Positions 41,502-51,111 of a stretch of DNA of 64,000 nucleotides are shown here, one piece after another (position 1 is the stretch's first letter; every line of letters begins with the position of its first letter). The notes below the pieces were generated by a model. The model made no database searches. It was given only the letters and a program-made list of their open reading frames with translations, and had not been told where the DNA came from. The position numbers were made by a program, and so were the translations under genes. Origin of the DNA: Lachnospiraceae bacterium (GTDB taxonomy: Bacteria > Bacillota > Clostridia > Lachnospirales > Lachnospiraceae). Where the stretch lies: positions 1 through 64,000 of the forward strand of contig JAFSRP010000061.1 in the NCBI GenBank assembly GCA_017446045.1. Direction: 5' to 3'.

Positions 41502-42272
41502 ATGAAGGTAGTGATTCTGGCAGGCGGGCTGGGGACCCGTATCAGTGAAGAGAGCCATCTCAGGCCGAAGCCCATGATAGAGATCGGCGACCAGCCGATC
41601 CTGTGGCATATCATGAAGTATTATGCCTCCTACGGGTTCGACGAGTTTATTATCTGTGCCGGTTACAAGCAGTATGTGATCAAGGAATATTTTGCCGAGT
41701 ATTTTCTGCACAATTCCGACGTCACCTTCGATCTGGCCAACAACGGGATCACGATCCACAACAACAATTCCGAGCAGTGGAAGGTCAGCGTCATCGATAC
41801 CGGACTGCATACGATGACCGGAGGGCGTATACGCCGTATCCGTCCGTATGTAGGCGACGAGCCGTTCATGCTGACCTATGGTGACGGGCTCTGCACCGTG
41901 GACCTCAAAGCACTGGAGGAATTCCACCGCTCTCACGGAAAGACCGCAACCATTACGACCGTCAATATTTCCGAAATGAAGGGCGTGCTGGAGGTGAATG
42001 ACGGCGGTCAGGTGACTTCCTTCCGGGAAAAGGAGGACCGTGACGCGTCGCTGATCAACGGCGGTTTTATGGTATTCAACAAGGAGATCTTTGATTATCT
42101 GGAAAATGACGAGACGATCCTGGAGCGGGAGCCTTTAAGCCGCCTGAGTGCGGAAGGGCAGCTGATGAGCTATTATCATCCCGGATTCTGGCAGTGCATG
42201 GATACCCAGCGTGAGAAGCAGAAGCTGGAAGAATATTGGGCTTCCGGAAAAGCTCCCTGGAAGAGGTGGTAA
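41502..42272 (+). CDS. rfbF: Glucose-1-phosphate cytidylyltransferase
   Basis: A 256-residue nucleotidyltransferase. AGGLGTRISEESHLRPKPMIEIG is the signature of RfbF, and MLTYGDGL holds the metal-binding Asp. It makes CDP-glucose from CTP and glucose 1-phosphate, the entry step to CDP-3,6-dideoxyhexoses. ATG 41502 has GGAGGA upstream at good spacing, while the frame extension to 41427 overlaps the previous gene. rfbG and rfbH follow in order. Confidence 0.96.
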   Translation: MKVVILAGGLGTRISEESHLRPKPMIEIGDQPILWHIMKYYASYGFDEFIICAGYKQYVIKEYFAEYFLHNSDVTFDLANNGITIHNNNSEQWKVSVIDTGLHTMTGGRIRRIRPYVGDEPFMLTYGDGLCTVDLKALEEFHRSHGKTATITTVNISEMKGVLEVNDGGQVTSFREKEDRDASLINGGFMVFNKEIFDYLENDETILEREPLSRLSAEGQLMSYYHPGFWQCMDTQREKQKLEEYWASGKAPWKRW

Positions 42273-42323
42273 GCATCTGCCGGCGGGAGAAGTACGGCAC
42301 CTGCCGCGAACGAGGTATCGGAT

Positions 42324-43460
42324 ATGGTGAACTTTGAAGAACTGAAGGCATTTTACAGCGGAAAAAAGGTACTGATGACCGGACATACCGGCTTTAAGGG
42401 CAGCTGGCTGACCGTGATCCTGTCTCTTTTGGGCGCGAAGGTCTACGGATATGCCCTGAAGGCGAACACGGATCCCTGCCTGTTTGATATCCTGTACGGC
42501 AGCGGTATGTCTTCAAGATCGGAGACGGAGCTCCATGTACGTCTCCCGGGCAGTGCCCGCATGCCGGAAAGCATGACGGAGAGCCATATTGCGGATATCC
42601 GCGATATGGATGAGCTGGAGTCCTACTATAACCGTGTTGAGCCGGATATCGTGCTCCATCTGGCGGCGCAGCCGCTGGTCCGTGAAAGTTACCGTATTCC
42701 CAGGGAGACCTATGAGATCAATGTCATGGGTACGGTGAACGTGCTGGAGTGCGTGCGCCGGCATCCGTGCTGCGGTTCCTTCCTGAATGTCACGACAGAC
42801 AAGGTGTATCTCAATGAGGAACGTCCGGATTATAAATACCGCGAGGACGACAAGCTAGACGGGTATGATCCTTACGCCAATTCCAAATCATGTTCGGAAC
42901 TCGTGACCCACAGCTATGCGGATGCCTTCCTGAAAGCAGCCGGAGTGGCGGTATCCACTGCGAGGGCCGGCAATGTGATCGGCGGCGGTGATTTCAGCCA
43001 GGACAGGATCATACCGGACTGCGTCCGCGCCGCGGTCAGCCATCGCAGGATCGTAGTGAGAAATCCCCATAGCATACGTCCTTATCAGCATGTTTTCGAG
43101 CCGCTTTTTGTCTATCTGACCATAGCCATGCGGCAGGCACAGGATCCGTCATTAGCCGGATGGTACAACGTCGGACCGGACGATGCCGACTGTGTCACGA
43201 CCGGGCAGTTGTGCGATCTCTTTACAGCTGCGTACGGTGAAGGGATCGGGTGGGAGTCTCCGGAGATCCCTTCCGGACCGCATGAAGCCGGACTCCTGAA
43301 GCTGGACAATCACAAGATCCGCACAGTTTTCGGATGGGAGCCGGTATGGAATATCGATCGGGCGGTCGGCGCAGTCGCGGACTGGACGAAAGCCTGGGTC
43401 CGCAGCAACGAGGCTGCCAATGAGGAAATGCTCCGGCAGATCCGTGAGTACACTCAATAA
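42324..43460 (+). CDS. rfbG: CDP-glucose 4,6-dehydratase
   Basis: A 378-residue extended SDR enzyme. The NAD-binding loop is TGHTGFKGSW, and VTTDKVY with YDPYANSK supplies the Tyr-x3-Lys catalytic pair. It converts CDP-glucose to CDP-4-keto-6-deoxyglucose. A longer-than-usual loop lies at about residues 60-85. It sits between rfbF and rfbH as in Salmonella and Yersinia O-antigen loci. Confidence 0.95.
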   Translation: MVNFEELKAFYSGKKVLMTGHTGFKGSWLTVILSLLGAKVYGYALKANTDPCLFDILYGSGMSSRSETELHVRLPGSARMPESMTESHIADIRDMDELESYYNRVEPDIVLHLAAQPLVRESYRIPRETYEINVMGTVNVLECVRRHPCCGSFLNVTTDKVYLNEERPDYKYREDDKLDGYDPYANSKSCSELVTHSYADAFLKAAGVAVSTARAGNVIGGGDFSQDRIIPDCVRAAVSHRRIVVRNPHSIRPYQHVFEPLFVYLTIAMRQAQDPSLAGWYNVGPDDADCVTTGQLCDLFTAAYGEGIGWESPEIPSGPHEAGLLKLDNHKIRTVFGWEPVWNIDRAVGAVADWTKAWVRSNEAANEEMLRQIREYTQ

Positions 43461-43472
43461 CAGGAGCAGAAC

Positions 43473-44828
43473 ATGAGCTTTTTTGATAATATGAACGAGA
43501 ATGAGGCGCGTCAGAAGATCCTCGGTCTCGTAAGTGAATATTGTGATCTTTATCATAACAAAGGCAGGGATCTGCCGTACCGCGAAGGCGATCGGATCCC
43601 CTATGCGGCACGGGTGTATGACCATGAAGAAATGGTCAGCCTTGTGGACAGCGCACTGGAATTCTGGCTGACCATGGGCCGCTATACCGCTGAATTCGAG
43701 GCGGGACTGGCAAGGTATATCGGCCTGCCTTTTGCCAATGTGGTGAATTCCGGATCATCCGCGAACCTGCTGGCGTTTATGGCCCTGACTGCGCCGCAGC
43801 TCGGAGAGCGCGCTGTTCAAAGGGGCGACGAGATCATTACCGTTGCCGCAGGCTTTCCGACGACGGTGACGCCGGCACTGAATTATGGCGCCGTACCTGT
43901 TTTCGTGGATGTGGAAATCCCCTCTTACAACGTGGATGTCAGCCGTCTGGAAGCTGCCCTCTCCGAAAAAACAAAGGCAGTCATGCTTGCGCATACCCTT
44001 GGCAATCCCTTCGATCTGCAGGCGGTGACCGCATTCTGCAAAGAGCATGGTCTGTGGCTGGTGGAAGACAACTGTGACGCTTTGGGCAGCCGGTATGAGC
44101 TGGACGGAAAATGGATCATGACAGGATCCGCCGGAGACATCGGCACGTCTTCTTTCTATCCTCCCCACCATATGACGATGGGAGAAGGCGGCGCCACCTA
44201 CACCGCCGATCCCCTGCTGCAGAAGATCATGCTGAGTTTGCGCGACTGGGGCAGGGACTGCATCTGCCGGTCCGGACAGGACAACCGCTGCGGACACCGG
44301 TATGACGGACAGTACGGAGAGCTTCCGAAAGGCTACGACCATAAATATGTATATTCGACCTTCGGCTACAACCTGGGTATCAGTGATATGCAGGCGGCTG
44401 TCGGCTGCGCCCAGCTGAAGAAATTCCCGGGATTTGTGGAACGGCGCAAGGAAAACTGGGCATTTCTGCGGGAAGCGCTTGCCGATACGGCAGACAGGAT
44501 CATCCTGCCCGAAGCACAGGCACATTCGGATCCGAGCTGGTTTGGTTTCTGCATGACCCTTGCGGAAGGCCTGGACCGGACGAAGGCGCTGCGTTACATT
44601 GAGGATCACGGCGTTCAGACCCGCCTGCTCTTTGCGGGAAATCTCACAAAGCAGCCCTGCTTTGACAAGGTTCGCGGTGATGAGACCGTTTACCGCATTG
44701 CCGGGGATCTGACCAATACGGATATCATCACCGAGCGCACCTTCTGGATCGGCGTATATCCCGGCATGACGAAGGACCGCCTGGCTTACATGGCGAAGAC
44801 GGTACGCGACGCAGTGATGCAGCAATAA
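43473..44828 (+). CDS. rfbH: CDP-4-keto-6-deoxyglucose 3-dehydrase (E1)
   Basis: A 451-residue member of the aminotransferase fold that uses PMP and a [2Fe-2S] cluster. The normal lysine is replaced by histidine in PPHHMTMGEGG (His232/His233), the hallmark of E1. Cluster cysteines are in DWGRDCICRSGQDNRC. It dehydrates C3 to give the CDP-4-keto-3,6-dideoxyglucose precursor together with a reductase partner (RfbI/E3). No such reductase is in the window, and neither are the final epimerase or reductase genes that decide which dideoxyhexose is made. Confidence 0.95.
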   Translation: MSFFDNMNENEARQKILGLVSEYCDLYHNKGRDLPYREGDRIPYAARVYDHEEMVSLVDSALEFWLTMGRYTAEFEAGLARYIGLPFANVVNSGSSANLLAFMALTAPQLGERAVQRGDEIITVAAGFPTTVTPALNYGAVPVFVDVEIPSYNVDVSRLEAALSEKTKAVMLAHTLGNPFDLQAVTAFCKEHGLWLVEDNCDALGSRYELDGKWIMTGSAGDIGTSSFYPPHHMTMGEGGATYTADPLLQKIMLSLRDWGRDCICRSGQDNRCGHRYDGQYGELPKGYDHKYVYSTFGYNLGISDMQAAVGCAQLKKFPGFVERRKENWAFLREALADTADRIILPEAQAHSDPSWFGFCMTLAEGLDRTKALRYIEDHGVQTRLLFAGNLTKQPCFDKVRGDETVYRIAGDLTNTDIITERTFWIGVYPGMTKDRLAYMAKTVRDAVMQQ

Positions 44829-44871
44829 ATGTTCTGTTTTCGGGTGCATAGAGTATTAACAGGAGTATGAG

Positions 44872-45774
44872 ATGAGCGCAATCAAAGTCTACAACACAGT
44901 TCGGCTGAAAGAAGCACAGGACGCAAGCCTGGAGATCCTGCTGGAGATCGACCGGATCTGCCGCGCGAACGGGATCAGCTACCTGATGGATTCGGGAACG
45001 CTGCTGGGGGCTGTACGTCACAAGGGCTTCATTCCCTGGGATGACGATGCGGATATTGCCATGACCCGGGCTGATTTCGACCGCTTTTATACGGTCGTAC
45101 GGGGCGGGGGCGAAGGCGAAGGCCTTCCCGATACGATGGAGCTCGTGATGCCGGATGAATACCGGGACGGCGAGGCTTTTTATGACTTTACGCCGCGCAT
45201 CATCTACCTTAATTCCCGCCGCCGTGAAGAAACGCCGGAGATGGATTTTTATGAAGGCAAGCTCAATCATCTCTGGGTGGATATCTTCATTCTCGATAAC
45301 ATTACCGACAGTTCCTTCGGGGACAAGCTTACACGTATCCGGCAGAAAATGCTGTACGGTTACGCGATGGGGAAGCGGTATCAGATAGATTACGACAAAT
45401 ATTCTTCTTCTGACAGAAAAAAAGTGGAAACGCTCGTAAAAATGGGCCGGAAGAAGAGCCTGAAGGAGATATTCAGGGCACAGGATGAGCTTTCCCGCAA
45501 GTATAACGGACAGAAGACCAAACGGCTGTATTATTCCAATTACCAGCCGGATTATATGCAGGATACCCTTGACCGGGAGTGGAGTGAGAATACCACAGAG
45601 CTGGAATTTGAAGGCCATATGCTGATGGCACCGGCTGGATACGACAAGGTCCTCCGTGTGATCTACGGCGATTATATGCAGCTTCCTCCGGAAGAGGAAA
45701 GGGTACCTTCACACTCCGACGATATTGAAGTTTATAAGGACGGAAAGCCGCAGGGGCCGATCTACCGGAGCTGA
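44872..45774 (+). CDS. LicD-family protein
   Basis: A 300-residue LicD-type protein. The family motif is complete: YLMDSGTLLGAVRHKGFIPWDDDADI (about residues 42-66), with the DDD metal-binding residues of this nucleotidyltransferase-like fold. LicD proteins attach phosphocholine, or other phospho-linked groups, to surface glycans. No licA, licB or licC is in the window, so the group transferred may differ. It lies inside the polysaccharide operon. Confidence 0.93.
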   Translation: MSAIKVYNTVRLKEAQDASLEILLEIDRICRANGISYLMDSGTLLGAVRHKGFIPWDDDADIAMTRADFDRFYTVVRGGGEGEGLPDTMELVMPDEYRDGEAFYDFTPRIIYLNSRRREETPEMDFYEGKLNHLWVDIFILDNITDSSFGDKLTRIRQKMLYGYAMGKRYQIDYDKYSSSDRKKVETLVKMGRKKSLKEIFRAQDELSRKYNGQKTKRLYYSNYQPDYMQDTLDREWSENTTELEFEGHMLMAPAGYDKVLRVIYGDYMQLPPEEERVPSHSDDIEVYKDGKPQGPIYRS

Positions 45775-45820
45775 ACAGGCGGCACCTGCAGTATTATCCA
45801 TTTAAGAAATCAGGCACCTC

Positions 45821-46795
45821 ATGAGCAGATGTATCAGCGTGATCGTTTCAGTCTATAACGAAGAAAACGCTCTGGAACGATTCTATGAGACGACCAACAG
45901 AATACTGAAAGAGACAGCCGCGGCGTACACACAGGGACCTTGCGGATACCAGCTGCTGTTTGTGAACGACGGCAGCACCGACCGCAGCGCGGAGATCCTG
46001 GATAAGCTTCGTGAGGCGGATCCGGATCATGTTTCGGTCATCCGTTTTTCCCGTAATTTCGGCCATGAAGCGGCCATGACCGCCGGGCTCGATTATGCCT
46101 GCGGAGACTGGCTGATCTTTATGGATGCGGACCTGCAGCATCCGCCTGCCATGATCCCGGCGATCATGGATCGTTTTGCCGAAGGCTATAATATCATCAA
46201 TATGGTCCGCACCAGAAATGAAACGGCCGGCACGCTCAAAAATATCACATCCGGTCTGTACTATCGCCTGATCAACCGGATCTCCGATGTGAAAATGGAG
46301 CCGGCGGCGTCCGACTTTTTTGCGATGGACAGGGCGGCGGCGGAGGTACTCCGGCATAATTACAGGGAAAAGGTACGTTTCCTCCGGGGATTTGTCCAGA
46401 ACATCGGATTCAGGAAAACGACGCTGTCTTATGAAGCGGCTGCCCGTGTGGCGGGGCAGAGCCATTACAGTTTCAAAAAGCTCTGGAAGCTTTCCATGGA
46501 TTCGATCATCTGCTTTTCCAATATGCCGCTGAAGCTGGGGATCTATGCCGGTTTTTTGTCCGGGCTTCTGGGCGTACTGCTGATCGTCTATACCTTATTC
46601 ACGAGAGAAGGCGCGCCCAGCGGATATGCCACGATCGTGATCGCCCTGTGCTTCATGTTCGCGGTACTGTTCATGCTGCTGGGTATCATGGGCGGCTATA
46701 TCGCGATCCTTTTCCGGGAAATGCAGGACCGGCCGATCTATATCATTGAGGATATCCGTGACGAAGCCGGGACAGGCAGCAAAGAAGCCGGATGA
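45821..46795 (+). CDS. Polyprenyl-phosphate glycosyltransferase, GtrB/DPM1-like
   Basis: A 324-residue GT2 enzyme with a C-terminal pair of transmembrane helices (about 238-300). The catalytic domain has SVIVSVYNEENALERF, LLFVNDGSTDRS and FMDADLQHPP, with the family-specific RNFGHEAAMTAGLDYA. GtrB-type enzymes load a sugar on undecaprenyl phosphate for GT-C enzymes acting outside, which fits the GT-C-like proteins upstream. It is the last gene of the operon. Confidence 0.93.
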   Translation: MSRCISVIVSVYNEENALERFYETTNRILKETAAAYTQGPCGYQLLFVNDGSTDRSAEILDKLREADPDHVSVIRFSRNFGHEAAMTAGLDYACGDWLIFMDADLQHPPAMIPAIMDRFAEGYNIINMVRTRNETAGTLKNITSGLYYRLINRISDVKMEPAASDFFAMDRAAAEVLRHNYREKVRFLRGFVQNIGFRKTTLSYEAAARVAGQSHYSFKKLWKLSMDSIICFSNMPLKLGIYAGFLSGLLGVLLIVYTLFTREGAPSGYATIVIALCFMFAVLFMLLGIMGGYIAILFREMQDRPIYIIEDIRDEAGTGSKEAG

Positions 46796-46810
46796 ATGAC
46801 TGAAGATGCC

Positions 46811-46846
46811 AGAAGCAGCAGCGCTGAAAATGCCTGCTGCTTTTTC
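46811..46846 (+). terminator. Terminator of the polysaccharide operon
   Basis: A perfect 9-bp stem AAGCAGCAG/CTGCTGCTT (46813-46821 with 46834-46842) followed by TTTTT. Confidence 0.9.
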
Positions 46847-46895
46847 GTTGGAGTCAGGCAACTTTTTTATTGCGTATTCAGCATAAAAGAAGTAA

Positions 46896-46921
46896 AATGC
46901 CTTTGGCATTATTGTTATAAT
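46896..46921 (+). promoter_or_regulatory. carB promoter with spacer inverted repeat
   Basis: TG-T-TATAAT (TATAAT 46916-46921) is a perfect extended -10. Directly upstream, AATGCC-TTT-GGCATT (46896-46910) is a perfect inverted repeat in the spacer zone, a possible operator. Confidence 0.6.
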
Positions 46922-46949
46922 TTATGAATAAATATACAGGAGCATAATA

Positions 46950-49900
46950 ATGGGAAAACGTCAGGATATCCATAAAGTAATGATCATCGGTTCCGGACCG
47001 ATCGTCATCGGACAGGCCTGCGAGTTCGACTATTCCGGTACACAGGCGTGTAAGGCGCTGCGTTCGCTGGGATACGAGATCGTACTCGTCAATTCCAATC
47101 CGGCTACGATTATGACGGACCCGGAGATGGCGGACCGTACGTATATCGAGCCCCTGAATGTGGAGCGGGTGACGGCTGTGATCGAAAAGGAACGTCCGGA
47201 TGCCCTGCTGCCCAATCTGGGCGGCCAGTCCGGGCTGAATCTCTGTTCCGAGCTGTACAAGGCCGGTGTGCTGGATAAATATAATGTGAAGGTCATCGGT
47301 GTGCAGGTCGACGCGATCGAGCGCGGTGAGGACCGGATCGAGTTCAAGAACACGATGAACATGCTGGGGATCGAGATGGCGCGCAGCCAGGTCGCGTACA
47401 GTGTGGAGGAAGCCCTTGAGATCGCGGACAGGCTCGGCTATCCTGTCGTGCTTCGTCCTGCCTATACCATGGGCGGTGCCGGCGGCGGCCTCGTGCATAA
47501 CCGCGACGAGCTCAAGGTGGTCTGCGCGCGCGGACTGCAGGCGTCCCTGATCGGGCAGGTCCTGGTAGAGGAGTCTATCCTTGGCTGGGAGGAGCTTGAG
47601 CTGGAAGTCGTCCGGGACAAGGACAACAACATGATCACGGTCTGCTTTATCGAGAACGTGGATCCGGTGGGCGTGCATACGGGCGATTCCTTCTGTACGG
47701 CACCGATGCTCACGATCTCCGAAGAGCTGCAGAAAGAACTGCAGGAACAGGCTTACCGCATCGTCGAGCACATCGGCGTCATCGGCGGCACCAATGTGCA
47801 GTTCGCCCATGACCCGGTCAGCGGCAGAGTGATCGTGATCGAGATCAATCCGCGTACCTCCCGTTCTTCCGCCCTCGCCTCGAAGGCGACCGGTTTTCCG
47901 ATCGCGCTCGTATCGGCCAAGCTGGCTTCCGGTCTGACATTGGCGGAGCTTCCGGACAGCAAGTTCGGCACCTTGGATAAATATGTCCCGAACGGTGATT
48001 TCATCGTTGTGAAGTTCGCCCGCTGGGCATTCGAAAAGTTTAAAGGCGTGGATGACATCCTCGGCACGCAGATGCGCGCTGTCGGCGAAGTCATGAGTAT
48101 CGGCAAAAACTTCAAGGAAGCATTCCAGAAAGCCATCCGTTCCCTGGAGAAGGACCGTTACGGTCTGGGCCACGTCAAAAACTTCCATGAGCTGGATAAG
48201 GAAGACCTGCTCCGTCTTCTGGTCAATGCTTCTTCAGAGCGCTATTTCATCATTTATGAGGCGCTCAGGAAGGGTGCGACTGTGGACGAGATCTTCAATA
48301 TCACCAAGGTCAAGCACTATTTCCTGGAGCAGATGAGAGAGCTGGTCGAGGAAGAAGAAGCACTGGTGGCAGCTTTTGACGGCTTTGATCCCGCCGGCGC
48401 TTCCGCGGCGGATGGAGCCGCATTCGATGAGGCGCTGATCCGGGCCAAGAAGGACGGCTTCTCCGATATGTACCTGCATCAGGTCCTGCACGTCAAACAG
48501 GACTTTATCCGTGCCCGCAGGGAGTCTCTCGGTGTGACGGAAGCCTGGGACGGCGTCCATGTCAGCGGTACGGAAGGCAGCTGCTATTATTATTCGACCT
48601 ACAACGCCCCGGACAATGATCCCGTCAATGAGGACAGACCCAAGATCATGATCCTCGGCGGAGGACCGAACCGTATCGGCCAGGGCATTGAGTTTGACTA
48701 CTGCTGCGTGCATGCGGCCCAGTCCCTTAAGAAACTCGGTTTTGAAACGATCATCGTCAACTGCAATCCGGAAACTGTTTCGACAGACTACGATACCTCC
48801 GACAAGCTGTACTTTGAGCCTCTGACGCTGGAAGATGTCCTCGCGATCTACCGCAAGGAGAAGCCGCTCGGTGTGATCGCCCAGTTCGGCGGACAGACTC
48901 CGCTGAACCTGGCGGCCAAGCTGAAGAAGGAAGGTGTGAACATCCTGGGCACCACGCCCGAAGTGATCGACCTTGCCGAAGACCGCGACCAGTTCCGTAT
49001 GGTCATGGATAAGCTCGGTATTCCGATGCCGGAGTCGGGCATGGCTACGACGGTGGAAGAAGCCATCTCTCTTGCGAACACGATCGGATATCCGGTCATG
49101 GTGCGCCCGTCCTATGTGCTGGGCGGACGCGGCATGGAAGTGGTCAGCGATAACGAAAGCATGGCGGACTATATGCGGGCCGCTGTCGGTGTAACGCCGG
49201 ACCGCCCGATCCTGATCGACCGTTTCCTGCACAATGCCCTTGAGTGCGAGGCAGATGCGATCTCCGACGGAAATGATGCCTTCGTACCTGCGGTGATGGA
49301 GCATATCGAGCGTGCCGGCATCCATTCCGGTGACAGTGCGTGCATTATTCCGTCTCAAAACATATCAGAAGAGAATTTAAAGACGATTTACGAGTATACC
49401 AGAAAGATTGCGGTAGAAATGCATGTCGTCGGACTGATGAACATGCAGTACGCCATCGAGGACGGCGTGGTCTTCGTGCTGGAAGCCAACCCGCGCGCAT
49501 CCCGTACAGTCCCGCTGGTATCCAAGGTCTGCGGGATCCGCATGGTCCCGATCGCGACGGATATCATCACGTCGGAACTGACCGGGCGTCCTTCGCCTGT
49601 TCCGGCTCTGAAAGAAAGGGATATTCCGTATTACGGCGTCAAGGAGGCCGTCTTCCCGTTCAACATGTTCCCGGAAGTCGACCCGCTCCTTGGTCCGGAG
49701 ATGCGTTCCACCGGTGAGGTCCTGGGTATTGCCGGGACTACGGGAGAAGCATTTGTAAAGGCGGAAGAAGCAGCCAAAGCGGAACTCCCCATGTCCGGCA
49801 CCGTCCTGATCTCCCTCAACAGGCAGGATAAAGCGGGCGCGGCGGAACTTGCGAAGAGCTTTGCGGCAGACGGCTTCCATATCATGGCGACCGGCGAGAC

Positions 49901-50222
49901 CTGCCGCCTGATCTCCGAAGCGGGCATCGAGGTAGAGAAGGTCAATAAGCTGTACGAAGGCCGTCCCAACATTACGGACCACATCACCAACGGCAGGATC
50001 CAGCTGATCATCAACTCTCCGAGCGGCAAACAGAGCATCCATGACGACAGTTATATCCGCAAGGCAGCGATCAAAGGCAGGATCCCGTACATTACAACAC
50101 TTGCGGCTGCATTTGCCGCGGCGGACGGCATCCATGAGCTGCAGGCACACGGCAGCGGCCAGATCCATTCCCTGCAGGAATGGCACAGCCTGATCAGGGA
50201 TAAGGCGCAGACCGCAGAATAA
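46950..50222 (+). CDS. carB: Carbamoyl-phosphate synthase large subunit
   Basis: A 1090-residue protein with the full two-half layout of CarB: two ATP-grasp synthetase halves (about 1-400 and 555-940), an oligomerisation domain between them and a C-terminal MGS-like allosteric domain (about 945-1085). Visible motifs are KVMIIGSGPIVIGQACEFDYSG, NPRTSRSSALASKATGFPIA, and the second-half PKIMILGGGPNRIGQGIEFDYCCVHA and EANPRASRTVPLVSK. It makes carbamoyl phosphate from glutamine-derived ammonia, bicarbonate and two ATP for pyrimidine and arginine synthesis. The small subunit gene carA is not adjacent. ACAGGAG precedes the ATG. Confidence 0.98.
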   Translation: MGKRQDIHKVMIIGSGPIVIGQACEFDYSGTQACKALRSLGYEIVLVNSNPATIMTDPEMADRTYIEPLNVERVTAVIEKERPDALLPNLGGQSGLNLCSELYKAGVLDKYNVKVIGVQVDAIERGEDRIEFKNTMNMLGIEMARSQVAYSVEEALEIADRLGYPVVLRPAYTMGGAGGGLVHNRDELKVVCARGLQASLIGQVLVEESILGWEELELEVVRDKDNNMITVCFIENVDPVGVHTGDSFCTAPMLTISEELQKELQEQAYRIVEHIGVIGGTNVQFAHDPVSGRVIVIEINPRTSRSSALASKATGFPIALVSAKLASGLTLAELPDSKFGTLDKYVPNGDFIVVKFARWAFEKFKGVDDILGTQMRAVGEVMSIGKNFKEAFQKAIRSLEKDRYGLGHVKNFHELDKEDLLRLLVNASSERYFIIYEALRKGATVDEIFNITKVKHYFLEQMRELVEEEEALVAAFDGFDPAGASAADGAAFDEALIRAKKDGFSDMYLHQVLHVKQDFIRARRESLGVTEAWDGVHVSGTEGSCYYYSTYNAPDNDPVNEDRPKIMILGGGPNRIGQGIEFDYCCVHAAQSLKKLGFETIIVNCNPETVSTDYDTSDKLYFEPLTLEDVLAIYRKEKPLGVIAQFGGQTPLNLAAKLKKEGVNILGTTPEVIDLAEDRDQFRMVMDKLGIPMPESGMATTVEEAISLANTIGYPVMVRPSYVLGGRGMEVVSDNESMADYMRAAVGVTPDRPILIDRFLHNALECEADAISDGNDAFVPAVMEHIERAGIHSGDSACIIPSQNISEENLKTIYEYTRKIAVEMHVVGLMNMQYAIEDGVVFVLEANPRASRTVPLVSKVCGIRMVPIATDIITSELTGRPSPVPALKERDIPYYGVKEAVFPFNMFPEVDPLLGPEMRSTGEVLGIAGTTGEAFVKAEEAAKAELPMSGTVLISLNRQDKAGAAELAKSFAADGFHIMATGETCRLISEAGIEVEKVNKLYEGRPNITDHITNGRIQLIINSPSGKQSIHDDSYIRKAAIKGRIPYITTLAAAFAAADGIHELQAHGSGQIHSLQEWHSLIRDKAQTAE

Positions 50223-50240
50223 GGCATGAGCTGAACGTAA

Positions 50241-50278
50241 AAACCCCGGAAGGTCTTTCTCTTCCGGGGTCTTTCTTT
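50241..50278. terminator. Terminator of carB, probably bidirectional
   Basis: A perfect 10-bp stem ACCCCGGAAG/CTTCCGGGGT (50243-50252, 50261-50270) followed by CTTTCTTT; on the minus strand TTTTTAC follows. Confidence 0.92.
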
Positions 50279-50290
50279 GGGCGGGGGCCC

Positions 50291-51085
50291 TTAGTATTTC
50301 GGCTGCAGGCTGCCGTAGTACGCGGCATGTTCCAGGATCGTGGTGCTGTCATTGTTGAGCGACCCGGCAAGTGCCAGCTCTTCAGGGGTGAGCGCAGAGC
50401 GCTGGTCGTAGAAGAGCGCAGCGGAAGAGGCGCCGCTGGTGACGTACCAGCGGTCACTGCCTTCAAAACGGCTCAGGGTGATGTTCGCCTGGCTGCCGCC
50501 TGCATTGCTCCTGACCCAGTAAACGATATTCAGCCGTCCCAGGGCCTCCAGCGACTGGGCATTGATCGTCTCGGTATTGGTCTTGTTGTAGTAAAGATCC
50601 AGCGTCAGGGGACGGGAAGGACAAAAACCGTTCCCGGCGGCTGCGCCGTTGAAGTACGCACGCGGAAGCCAGCGATAGTCCGCGCTCTTCAGGCGTTCGT
50701 TGAAGTAGGTATCCCAGCCGGCTTTGCCTGAAAGGCCGCCTTCCACAAATCCGCGGTCATAGGGCTCGAGATCGGCGAACAGGTATTTCATCATGGCCAT
50801 GCCGTCCTCATAGTTGTCGGTCAGTCGTTCCACAGACCATACCCAGTAAGCGGCCACGCTGCGGGGATCATGTATATCGACGACCTTTTTCAGTTCCTCC
50901 AGAGTCCAGGGCGCCGGGTCAGCCAGCGTGAAGCTCTGGTCCTGTTTCCACTCTGTTTTCAATTCTTTTGCATCTGTCATAGCAATACTCCAATCTGTCT
51001 GAACACTTGCCGCCGATGCGGAAAATGAGAATGCCAGCGCCAGGCCAGCGGCCAATGCCAGTATCCTTCCGGGTCTTCTTCTCAT
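50291..51085 (-). CDS. Secreted protein of unknown function
   Basis: A 264-residue protein with a signal peptide (residues 1-25, cleavage likely after SASA). The mature part has DPRSVAAYWVWSVERLTDNYEDGMAMMKYLFADLEPYDRGFVE-type helical sequence and a C-terminal beta-rich part. It may belong to a DUF (DUF6935-like) family in Firmicutes, but I am not sure. ATG 51085 has GGAGG at ideal spacing; the frame extension to 51190 overlaps the aminopeptidase gene. It follows the aminopeptidase after 26 bases in the same operon, but the two act in different compartments. Confidence 0.72.
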   Translation of the reverse strand: MRRRPGRILALAAGLALAFSFSASAASVQTDWSIAMTDAKELKTEWKQDQSFTLADPAPWTLEELKKVVDIHDPRSVAAYWVWSVERLTDNYEDGMAMMKYLFADLEPYDRGFVEGGLSGKAGWDTYFNERLKSADYRWLPRAYFNGAAAGNGFCPSRPLTLDLYYNKTNTETINAQSLEALGRLNIVYWVRSNAGGSQANITLSRFEGSDRWYVTSGASSAALFYDQRSALTPEELALAGSLNNDSTTILEHAAYYGSLQPKY

Positions 51086-51111
51086 GGTGTGGTCCTCCTT
51101 ATCATGGGTGT

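Noticed and set aside
46878-48188. A 436-residue minus-strand frame opposite carB
   Set aside because: carB is unmistakable on the plus strand; the antisense frame is Asp/His/Leu-rich shadow sequence without motifs.
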